Assembly (NCBI RefSeq): GCF_001953875.1
Contig: NZ_MQUR01000046.1
Coordinates: 1-56,495 of the forward strand
Length of the DNA: 56,495 bases
Origin: Streptomyces amritsarensis
GTDB lineage: Bacteria; Actinomycetota; Actinomycetes; Streptomycetales; Streptomycetaceae
Direction: 5' to 3'
Shown here: positions 1-6,947 of the stretch, piece after piece
How positions within the stretch are numbered: the stretch's first letter is position 1
Layout: the number at the start of each line of letters is the position of its first letter
Program-made: the position numbers and the translations under genes
The notes under the pieces: model-generated
Databases searched by the model: none
The model's input: only the letters and a program-made list of their open reading frames with translations
What the model was told of the DNA's origin: nothing

Positions 1-590
1 GGCGCGGACATAGTCGTGCGTGACCCTTTGCGGGACACCGGGCATCATCGGCAGGACGGGCTGCGAGCGGTCCAGGGCCTGGATCTGCGACTTCTCGTCC
101 ACGCAGAAGACCAGTGCCCGCTCGGGCGGGTCCAGGTAGAGCCCGACGACGTCGTGGACCTTGTCGATGAAGTACGGGTCGGTGGACAGCTTGAAAGTCT
201 CCGAGCGGTGAGGCTGCAGGCCGAAGGCCCGCCAGATCCGCGAGACCGTCGACTGCGACAGGCCTGTCTCCTTCGCCATCGACCGTGTCGACCAGTGCGG
301 CCACCTGCTCGTCCGTGACCGACCGGGGGCCACCCGAACGTGGCATGTCGCCCAGGCCGGCGATCCGATGCTCGACAAACCTTGCCCGCCAGCGGCCCAC
401 CACATGGGGAGTCGAACCCAGCTGAGCCGCGACGTCCTTGTTGAAAGCGCCTTCGGCGCAGGCAAGGATGATCCGGCACCGAAGAGCCCACGCCTGCGGC
501 GTGGAACGACGCCGCACCCACCCCTCGAGCGCATGGCGGCATGTCGCTGAGCCACATAGCCCTCCCGTCCGGAAGTTCGATCGAGCTCAC
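1..590 (-). pseudogene. IS630-family transposase remnant, left end outside window
   Basis: Read on the minus strand, one frame gives the helix-turn-helix start of an IS630 transposase (ALRCRIILACAEGAFNKD, then VGRWRARFVEHRIAGLGD). A second frame gives the next part (TRSMAKETGLSQSTVSRIWR, then LVFCVDEKSQIQAL with the first catalytic Asp). The frames change near position 290-300, where the residues that normally link the HTH to the HWSTRSM segment are missing. This looks like an internal deletion that is not a multiple of three. The N-terminus also changes frame near 520-540. The C-terminal half lies left of the window. The gene cannot make a working transposase as it stands. The family call is secure, the exact ends are not. 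Confidence 0.8.
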
Positions 591-711
591 CGAGCTGCGA
601 ATGTCTTCGACCTACGGAGGGCACGCCGGGGGCGGGTGGGGGCGTGATGGTCCTACAGGGGCCCGGGGCCGAAGCCGTCGGCCGCTGGCCTCGCCCCCGG
701 ACCTGCCCGTA

Positions 712-1560
712 CTACCTGTCGACGGCTTCGGTCGCGTGCTGCCAGCTGTCCAGCTCTGCGATCCGTGCCTCCAGGGCGGGGCGCATGGCCGTCGCGCTGG
801 AGGCACCGAGAGCCAGGCGCAGCGGCGGGTTGGGGCTGTCCACCGCGTTCCGGATGCCTTCGGCGATCCGTGCGGCGGCGGAGAACGCGGACGGCGGCAG
901 CTCGCCGATGCCCTTCTGGACCTCGCGGACGGTCTGGTCGTAGTCGGCCAGACCGTCCGCGACATCGAGGTTGGCGAGGAAGGGGGTCGCGGTCATCCCG
1001 GGCTGGATGATCGTGACCTTGATGCCGAGTGGTGCGACCTCGGCCGCGAGCGCGTCGGACAGCCCTTCAACCGCGTACTTGGTGGCGGCCAGCAGGCCCA
1101 CGCCGGGATGGGCGGACTGTCCGTAGACCGACGAGCCCTGGAGTACGTGCCCGGACCGCTGGGCGCGGAGCACCGGCAGCGTCGCGCGGAGCACGTTGAG
1201 CACCCCGAAGACATTGGTGTCGAACACGGCACGGGCCTGCGCGTCGGAGGCCTCCTCGACGGATCCGAACAGTCCGTATCCCGCGTTGTTGGCCACGACG
1301 TCGATACGACGGAACCGCGCGACCGTGGCGTCCACCGCGTCCCGGACGGCTCGCTCGTCACGTACGTCCGCCTGGATGAGGAGCAGGCGCTCACCGTGCG
1401 CCTGCGCCAGTTCGTCCAGAGGGGAGGTGTCGCGGGCGAGGGCCGCGACGGTGTCGCCGTTCTCCAGCGCCTGGAGCGTCAGTTCGCGGCCGATGCCGGA
1501 CGTCGAGCCGGTGATCAGCCATGTGCGGAGGTGGACCTGATGGTTTGATGTCGTGTTCAT
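712..1560 (-). CDS. SDR-family oxidoreductase with altered active site
   Basis: Predicted 282-residue short-chain dehydrogenase/reductase. The N-terminal NAD(P) motif TGSTSGIG is at residues 17-24, and a VANNAGYG motif follows near residue 90. A Ser-rich strand (GSSVYGQ) precedes the active-site helix. In classical SDRs the helix reads Y-x-x-x-K. Here it reads GVGLLAATKYAVEG, so the Lys is kept but the position four residues before it is Leu instead of Tyr. The protein may therefore use another residue, have changed chemistry or have lost activity. I chose ATG 1560 because a -35/-10 pair places transcription start at or beside it. An upstream in-frame extension would run through the promoter. 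It is divergent from the CGNR regulator, which may control it. Confidence 0.85.
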   Translation of the reverse strand: MNTTSNHQVHLRTWLITGSTSGIGRELTLQALENGDTVAALARDTSPLDELAQAHGERLLLIQADVRDERAVRDAVDATVARFRRIDVVANNAGYGLFGSVEEASDAQARAVFDTNVFGVLNVLRATLPVLRAQRSGHVLQGSSVYGQSAHPGVGLLAATKYAVEGLSDALAAEVAPLGIKVTIIQPGMTATPFLANLDVADGLADYDQTVREVQKGIGELPPSAFSAAARIAEGIRNAVDSPNPPLRLALGASSATAMRPALEARIAELDSWQHATEAVDR

Positions 1561-1628
1561 GTTGCGACCGTAAGGCGTTAGCTCGCAACAGGTCAAGGGA
1601 GATCGACTAGATGGTTGCCTACTAGTCG
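1561..1628. promoter_or_regulatory. Divergent promoter with two inverted repeats
   Basis: On the minus strand, TTGACC (1591-1596) and TACGGT (1567-1572) are separated by 18 bases. They would start transcription close to ATG 1560, so the SDR mRNA is probably leaderless. An inverted repeat, GTTGCGA (1561-1567) with TCGCAAC (1583-1589), covers the spacer and touches the -10. A second inverted repeat, CGACTAG (1604-1610) with CTAGTCG (1622-1628), lies just upstream of the regulator gene. Both are the size and spacing of dimeric repressor sites. The bound protein is unknown. Confidence 0.5.
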
Positions 1629-1663
1629 GGTTAGAGCGCCTGCTGCTGATGTACTGTTGGGGA

Positions 1664-2278
1664 ATGATCGCTACGCCCGCCGGATCCCCCGAAGCCGACC
1701 CCCGCACCGTCGCGCCCACGGTGGAGACCGTTCTCGCGTTCGTGAACACGCGCGCGGACGGGTCGGGTCGCCGAGAGCTGTTCGGGGATGGGGGCTCGTT
1801 CGCGGCGTGGCTGGCGGAGCACGGGGAGTTCGGTGGCGAATCCGTGGTGAGCGACGCCGACGCCGCGGTCGCGCGCGAACTGCGTGACGCCCTGGTGACC
1901 CTGCTGCTCGCGCACGCGGGCGACGAGGAGAGCCTGGGTGAGCCGCTGCTGCGGGCCGAGCGACACTTGCGACGTGTGGGCTCGCTCTACCCGCTGGCGA
2001 CGGTGGTCACGGCCGGCGGCGTAGAGCTGACGTCGCCGCAGACGGGGGTGCCGCGCGTCTTCGGAACCGTACTGGCCGCAGTGACGACGTTCGCGCAGAG
2101 CAGCGACTGGGGGCGCATCAAGGCGTGCCGGAACCCCCCTTGCCATTTCGGCTTCTTCGACCGCACCCGCAATGGCGGAGGGCTGTACTGCAGCACCGGC
2201 TGCGGCTCCCAGGTGTCCATGCGCAAACACCGCCGGCGGCAGCGCGACAGCGGTGGTACGCCGTCGGCCGAGGCGTGA
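1664..2278 (+). CDS. CGNR zinc-finger (ABATE-domain) regulator
   Basis: Predicted 204-residue protein with the layout of CGNR stress-response regulators. An alpha-helical N-terminal half (about residues 20-150) corresponds to the ABATE domain. A C-terminal zinc finger has paired cysteines, CRNPPC and then CSTGC about 20 residues later, followed by a basic tail (MRKHRRRQR). The eponymous CGNR tetrapeptide is CGSQ here, so the metal ligands are kept but the signature is diverged. ATG 1664 is preferred over an in-frame ATG at 1649 because of better spacing from a weak GGGG. It is divergent from the SDR gene, a frequent arrangement for a local regulator and its target. This is inference. Confidence 0.75.
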   Translation: MIATPAGSPEADPRTVAPTVETVLAFVNTRADGSGRRELFGDGGSFAAWLAEHGEFGGESVVSDADAAVARELRDALVTLLLAHAGDEESLGEPLLRAERHLRRVGSLYPLATVVTAGGVELTSPQTGVPRVFGTVLAAVTTFAQSSDWGRIKACRNPPCHFGFFDRTRNGGGLYCSTGCGSQVSMRKHRRRQRDSGGTPSAEA

Positions 2279-2295
2279 GACCGCACATCGGCAAG

Positions 2296-2425
2296 TCGTT
2301 GCCGAACCGGAGGAGGCCGGCCGGACCGCGATCGCGGTCCGGCGCGACGGCGCCCCCGTGGGCGCGCTCGGCATCGCCTACTGGCTGCGGCCGGACGCGA
2401 AGGTCACCGTCGCACCGCCGTGGAC
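2296..2425 (+). pseudogene. Short coding remnant, possibly P-type ATPase-like
   Basis: One frame reads EEAGRTAIAVRRDGAPVGAL followed by GIAYWLRPDA. This resembles the stretch of heavy-metal P-type ATPases just before the hinge (GRT-hydrophobic-DG-G-LRPDA). No start codon, catalytic DKTG motif or membrane segments accompany it. The match is short and could be chance. Confidence 0.2.
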
Positions 2426-2469
2426 CGGCTTGCCAAAGCTCATCAGCCATCGACCACGGCCCCGGCAGC

Positions 2470-2821
2470 GACGAGGTCGCCGCTCAGGTCGCTGAGACGA
2501 TCCGCATCTGGGACCACCCATACCTCAGCCGCGAGGCCGGCCACGACGCTCCAGGCGCCGGCCGGAGGAGCGTCCCGGCCAGTTCACCGTCGACACGCCC
2601 CTGAACCGGATCATCTCCGGCAGCGGGCACCACACGTCGGGCCCGCCCCTCGGAAGACTTCATGGACCCGCACGGCCAGGGCTCGCCTCAGCCGTGTAGA
2701 ACCAGGCCGCCCTGGTCGCCAGCGACACCGGACTGCCCGACCTCTCCCGCCAGTTGTCCCACCAGCACGCCGACGCCTACCGGCTCGCCGCCCGCCTCCC
2801 CGCCGAGCTGTCGGCCCCCTG
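2470..2821 (+). pseudogene. Decayed actinobacterial hypothetical gene
   Basis: Protein-like sequence is spread over two frames. A first segment, DEVAAQVAETIRIWDHPYLS, shifts frame near 2555 into QFTVDTPLNRIISGSGHHTS. After an in-frame TAG at 2697-2699 it continues as NQAALVASDTGLPDLSRQLS and HADAYRLAARLPAELSAP, then stops at 2821. From memory, the last part resembles a Streptomyces family of unknown function often encoded near Nudix and isoaspartyl-methyltransferase-like genes. That would make it the broken first member of the downstream neighbourhood. At least one frameshift, one nonsense codon and a missing C-terminus argue that it is dead. Confidence 0.5.
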
Positions 2822-3050
2822 AGTCGCCACGGGCCGAAAGGTCGGCGTCCGCATTTGGTCGGGCAATCCCCCGCCCGGGTGACACGCCCTGTTCGAGCGA
2901 GTTTCAACGCCACGAACGCAGGCGCACCAAGCCCACCCAGTCGGACAGGAACATCCGTTCCCCTTTTGCTTCCGATTCGGCCGTGACGCACCCGCATCGG
3001 AGCCGTTCTTAGAGCACCAGTACCAGTCGTGCGCCCATCCGGAGGATCCC

Positions 3051-3203
3051 GTGAATCTCCTGCCGAAGCATCTCGACACCCTCCCCTTAATCGAACATGA
3101 CGGGTCCGCCCCCGGCCTGCGCCCTGCGGGTGGGAGTCGTGTTGACGCCTCATCTGCCTGCTGCCACGGGTCACGACCGCCGGTTTCCGGGAGGGCGGCG
3201 TGA
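3051..3203 (+). CDS. 50-residue Ser/Cys-containing peptide, possible RiPP precursor
   Basis: A GTG at 3051 is preceded at five bases by GGAGG (3041-3045), one of the best ribosome binding sites in the window. The reading frame gives 50 residues. It begins MNLLPKHLDTLPLIEH, passes through a Gly/Pro/Arg-rich middle, and carries a C-terminal SRVDASSACCHGSR stretch. Its stop TGA (3201-3203) overlaps the GTG of the ABC exporter, so the two would be translationally coupled. The length, the helical acidic-hydrophobic N-terminus, the Ser/Cys cluster and the adjacent exporter fit a modified-peptide precursor. No lanthionine synthetase, YcaO or radical SAM gene is visible. It could instead be a plain leader peptide. 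Confidence 0.5.
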   Translation: MNLLPKHLDTLPLIEHDGSAPGLRPAGGSRVDASSACCHGSRPPVSGRAA

Positions 3204-5209
3204 GCAAGGACTCGGCAAGCGGATCCGGAGCCGCGGGGGTGTCGGACTCCGAGCGGCTCCTGTTCGGCGGCGAGCTGGCCTACGACATCGGCTGGGACCA
3301 GCATGAGGGCGCCTGGCTGGGGCTCGGGCTCTGGACGATGGCCCGCCGGCTCCCCCGGCTGGCGGGGACCGGCCTGCGGCTCGCCCACCTCGCCGACGCA
3401 CGGGCCCTGCGCGTCGTCCTGGCCTCCGAGGCCGGGCGGGGCGTCGCGCAGGCGGTCGGCCTGGTCGCGGTCAACAGCGTGCTCGGCCACGTCCTCGCGG
3501 CCGGCAGCACCAACGAGCGCCTGACTCAGGCCCTGCCCGCGCTGGCGGTCGTGGCGGTGACGGCGTTCCTCGGGTCGCTCCTGCGCTCGGCCTCGACGGC
3601 GGCCACCGGGGCCTTGGAGCCCAAGGTCCAGCGAGTCGCCACCGAGCAGTACCTCGGGTTGGTGCACCGTACGGAGCTGTCGGCGATCGAGGACGACGAG
3701 TTCCATCGACTGCTTGACGCGGCCCGGTACGGCGCCGACTCGGCCCGGCGCATGATCCGCTACTGCACCAACACCCTGAACTCCGCAGTGTCGCTGATCG
3801 CAGCGGCCGGCGTGCTCACCGTCCTGCACCCGGTGCTGCTGCCGCTCCTGGTCCTGATGACGCTGCCGAGCGCGTGGAGTTCGCTGATGATCTCCCGCCA
3901 GCGGTACATCTCCTTCCACGCCTTCGTCCAGCACGCCCGCGCCGGGCACCTGCTCGGCCAGTTGCTGACCCAGAAGGAAGCGGCCGCCGAGGTCCGCGTC
4001 CACGGCGTCGGACCGTTCCTGCTCGGGCACTTCCGGACCATGGCCGAGACCAGCGAACGCGAACAGACCCGGCTGGCCCACCGCGCCGCCCGGATCGGGC
4101 TCGCAGCCGACGGCGCCGGCGGTCTCGCCACCCTCCTCACCTACGGCGCCCTGGGCGCCCTGCTGTGGGGCGGAGCGATGGAACTCGCCGTCGCCGGCAC
4201 AGCGGTACTGGCCATCCGCACCGGCGCCGCCAGCCTCGACAGCCTGGTGCTCCAGGTCACCGAGCTCCACCAGGAGTCCCTGTTCGTCGCCGACTTCGAG
4301 CGGCTGTGCCGGGAGGCGAAGACCCGGGCCATCCCGGTGGGTGGGGACCCGCTGCCCGAGCGGCTGCGGGAAGTCCGGTTCGAGAAGGTCACCTTCACGT
4401 ACCCCGGCAGCGGCCAGACCCCGCCCGAGCCCACGCTGCACGAGGTGTCCCTGGCGTTCCCGACGGGGAAGATCATCGCGCTGGTGGGCGAGAACGGCTC
4501 CGGCAAATCCACCCTGGTCAGGCTCCTCGCCGGCCTCTACCTTCCGGACGAGGGCAGCGGCACGATCTGGTGGGACGACGTCGATGCCCGTACCGCCGAC
4601 CGCGACCAGATCTTCGGCCGGGTCGCGCTGATGTCGCAGGACTTCTACCACTGGCCTTTCACGTTCCGGGTGAACGTCGGCATCGGACAGCCCGGTCAGG
4701 CCATCGACGACCGGGCGGTCGAGGAGGCCTCAGGCTTCTCCGGTGCCGACGAGGTCCTGGGCGGCCTGCCTCGCGGGCTCAGCACGCTGCTGGCTCGCGG
4801 CTACCGCGGCGGGCACCAGATCTCCGGCGGGCAGTGGCAACGCATCGGCATCGCACGGGCCAAGTACCGGCAGGCCGAGATCCTGATCGTGGACGAGCCC
4901 ACCAGCGCCCTGGACGCGGTCGCGGAGCAGAGGGTCTTCGACCAGATCAGGGCCCTGGCCGCGACCACCGGGCAGACGATCGTGCTCATCACACACCGCC
5001 TGCATTCCGTGCGCCATGCGGATCTGATCCACGTCCTGAAGGACGGCCGGGTCGCCGAGTCGGGCACCTTCGAGGAACTGATGGACCCGGCTACGGGCAC
5101 AGGGGACTTCCGCGACGCCTACCTCGTCCAGGCCTCAGCCTTCGATGCCGCGATCCCCACCCCGTCGGCCGGCGACCACGACACTCTGCGCACCCAGGAC
5201 CACGCATGA
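3200..5209 (+). CDS. ABC transporter, fused membrane and ATPase domains
   Basis: A 669-residue half-transporter in the type used to export peptides and other amphipathic products. The N-terminal half (about residues 60-330) holds the hydrophobic helices. The C-terminal half is the ATPase, with Walker A GENGSGKST near 430, Q-loop SQDFYHW near 478, signature ISGGQWQRIGIAR near 541, Walker B ILIVDEP near 563 and the switch His in ITHR near 598. There is no N-terminal C39 peptidase, so it would not cleave a leader itself. GTG 3200 has a GGGAGG site five bases upstream and overlaps the stop of the 50-residue peptide. Its own stop overlaps the next start (ATGA). Confidence 0.9.
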   Translation: MSKDSASGSGAAGVSDSERLLFGGELAYDIGWDQHEGAWLGLGLWTMARRLPRLAGTGLRLAHLADARALRVVLASEAGRGVAQAVGLVAVNSVLGHVLAAGSTNERLTQALPALAVVAVTAFLGSLLRSASTAATGALEPKVQRVATEQYLGLVHRTELSAIEDDEFHRLLDAARYGADSARRMIRYCTNTLNSAVSLIAAAGVLTVLHPVLLPLLVLMTLPSAWSSLMISRQRYISFHAFVQHARAGHLLGQLLTQKEAAAEVRVHGVGPFLLGHFRTMAETSEREQTRLAHRAARIGLAADGAGGLATLLTYGALGALLWGGAMELAVAGTAVLAIRTGAASLDSLVLQVTELHQESLFVADFERLCREAKTRAIPVGGDPLPERLREVRFEKVTFTYPGSGQTPPEPTLHEVSLAFPTGKIIALVGENGSGKSTLVRLLAGLYLPDEGSGTIWWDDVDARTADRDQIFGRVALMSQDFYHWPFTFRVNVGIGQPGQAIDDRAVEEASGFSGADEVLGGLPRGLSTLLARGYRGGHQISGGQWQRIGIARAKYRQAEILIVDEPTSALDAVAEQRVFDQIRALAATTGQTIVLITHRLHSVRHADLIHVLKDGRVAESGTFEELMDPATGTGDFRDAYLVQASAFDAAIPTPSAGDHDTLRTQDHA

Positions 5210-5562
5210 CCGGCGCCGCGACCCGGGAACAGGACATCGGGGTGAACGTCCGCCCGGCGGGACGCGACGAGGCCCGACCGCACACCAACCCTCAGACCGA
5301 GCCCCGTCCGGCTGTGCCCGGAGCCGGACTTGCGCTGATGCTCGTCGACGGCCATCACCTTTTCCGCCGGGCCCAGACCGCGACCGGACGTGCCGGGACG
5401 GGGCCGGCCCCCGCCCGCGCGCGGTGGCCGGAGGTTGCGGTCTGGGGGGAGGCACTCCGGCTCATTGCCCGCACCTCCCTTCCTGATGACCTGCTCACCG
5501 GCCCGGCCGCCCCCGAGCTGCTGCCTGCGGGCCGGCTGCCGACGGAGGCCGGCCGGTGGTGA
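5206..5562 (+). CDS. 118-residue protein of unknown function
   Basis: It is not recognised. The start ATG overlaps the stop of the ABC transporter, and its stop overlaps the GTG of the MFS gene, so it sits inside a translationally coupled series. This is the main evidence that it is real. The N-terminal 45 residues are polar and Pro/Arg-rich. They are followed by a short hydrophobic segment (LALMLVDGHHLF), then a helix-like C-terminal half (VAVWGEALRLIARTSLPDDL). No Cys is present. The composition matches its neighbours. It may be a small partner of the modification or transport proteins. Confidence 0.6.
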   Translation: MTGAATREQDIGVNVRPAGRDEARPHTNPQTEPRPAVPGAGLALMLVDGHHLFRRAQTATGRAGTGPAPARARWPEVAVWGEALRLIARTSLPDDLLTGPAAPELLPAGRLPTEAGRW

Positions 5563-6908
5563 CGCTGCCGCGACCGCGGCCTTCCGCCGGCGAGAAGGCT
5601 CCGGACCTTGGGGCGGGGTTCCGGTTGTACCTCGGCGGGGAGTCCGCCGGACTGGTCGGGACGTCGGTGCACCTGGTGGCCCTGCCCGCCCTGTCCGTCC
5701 TCGAACTGGACGCGACGGCCGGGCAGACCGCTCTGCTCGCCTCCCTGGCCCACCTGCCCACCTTCCTCCTGGCCCTCCCGGCCGGCGGCATCGTCGACCG
5801 GTACGCCAAGCGGGCCCTGCTGGTGGGAACGGACCTTGCGGGCGCTGTCGTCGTCGCGGTGGTGCCCGTGGCGGCGCTGACCGGGGTGCTGTCGATGCCC
5901 GTGCTGTACGCGGTCGCGCTGATCCTGGGCGCGGTCACCGTGCTGCACCAGGCGGCGGCCATCGCGATCGTCCCGGAGCTGGTCCAGCCCGCCCTGCTGC
6001 ACCGGGCCAACGCCCGGGTGGGTGCCGCGTTCGGGGCAGCGGACACGGCCGGAACCTACCTCGGCACCGCGGTCGTCGCTGCCGTGGGCGCGGCGAAGGC
6101 CTTCTGGCTGGACGCCCTAAAGTATCTGGTGTCCGCATGGTGTGCGGCCCGGATTCCGGAGCCTGGTCGGCCGGCAGCGGCAGCGGGCGAGGGGCGGCCC
6201 CGGCGGCGGTTGGCCGGTGAGATCGGGGAGGGTGTGGCCTACACGGCGCGGACTCCGCTGGTCAGGGACCTCGTCCTTGCGCTGACCCTCACCGGTGTGG
6301 GTGTCGGAGTGTCCGGTGCGCTGTTCGCGTACTACCTGCTGACCGCGCTGGAGGCGGGTCCGACCGGGCTGGGGATCGTGATGGGTGTCTCCGGCGCGGG
6401 CGCGCTCGTCGGCGCCCTGGCTGCTCCGCGGATCGTGGCCCGCTTCGGCCCCGGCCCCACCCTGCTCGCCGGATTCGCGACCTGCCCAGTGGCGGGCGTG
6501 CCTCTGCTGTTCGCCCGGCCCGGGCCCGGCTGGCTGGCCGTCCTCGCCGCGGCGGGCGGACTCCAGCTCGCTGCCGCAGCGGTGGCGGGCACAACCCAGA
6601 GGTCGGTCCGGCAGCAGATCTGCCCGCCCCCTCTGCAGGCGCGGGCGCAGCAGACGTCGACCTGGCTGGTCTCCGGGAGCAAGCCCTTCGCCGCCATGGC
6701 CGGCGGCGCCGTAGCCACTGCTTACGGGGCACGTACCGCTCTGGCCGTCGGGACGCTGGTGCTGGTTCTGCCGGTGGTCGTGCTCTGGCGCTCCCCGGTC
6801 AGCCGCCTGACCGCGATGCCCGTCCCCGCGCCTTCCCCCGGCGACTGCGCCCTCGCCCGAGGTGACCGTCCGCCCGCCGCGGCCACCGAAGCGGACCCGC
6901 GCACGTGA
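5559..6908 (+). CDS. MFS transporter
   Basis: Predicted 449-residue major facilitator of the 12-helix class, similar in layout to enterobactin-type and macrolide exporters. The cytoplasmic loop after helix 2 reads AGGIVDRYAKRALL, a form of the G-x3-D-R motif. A Pro/Ala-rich basic loop around residues 205-220 separates the two halves. Both halves contain small-residue-rich helices such as VMGVSGAGALVGALAAP. I chose GTG 5559, which overlaps the upstream TGA. A GTG three bases earlier is equally possible. A proline-rich tail after residue 420 has no predicted helix. Substrate unknown; the operon context suggests it exports the same product as the ABC transporter or provides self-protection. Confidence 0.85.
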   Translation: MTLPRPRPSAGEKAPDLGAGFRLYLGGESAGLVGTSVHLVALPALSVLELDATAGQTALLASLAHLPTFLLALPAGGIVDRYAKRALLVGTDLAGAVVVAVVPVAALTGVLSMPVLYAVALILGAVTVLHQAAAIAIVPELVQPALLHRANARVGAAFGAADTAGTYLGTAVVAAVGAAKAFWLDALKYLVSAWCAARIPEPGRPAAAAGEGRPRRRLAGEIGEGVAYTARTPLVRDLVLALTLTGVGVGVSGALFAYYLLTALEAGPTGLGIVMGVSGAGALVGALAAPRIVARFGPGPTLLAGFATCPVAGVPLLFARPGPGWLAVLAAAGGLQLAAAAVAGTTQRSVRQQICPPPLQARAQQTSTWLVSGSKPFAAMAGGAVATAYGARTALAVGTLVLVLPVVVLWRSPVSRLTAMPVPAPSPGDCALARGDRPPAAATEADPRT

Positions 6909-6947
6909 GCGCCACCGCCCCCTTCCCTCCGCCCTCTCCCCTCCTGT

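Noticed and set aside
2777..4651. 624-codon open frame on the minus strand opposite the ABC transporter
   Set aside because: It is the antisense shadow of a gene with clear Walker motifs. Composition is Gly/Arg/Asp-rich without domains, and it has no ribosome binding site.
5206..5562. The 118-residue protein as the modified-peptide precursor
   Set aside because: It has no Cys and few clustered Ser/Thr, and lies after the exporter. The 50-residue frame at 3051 fits better.
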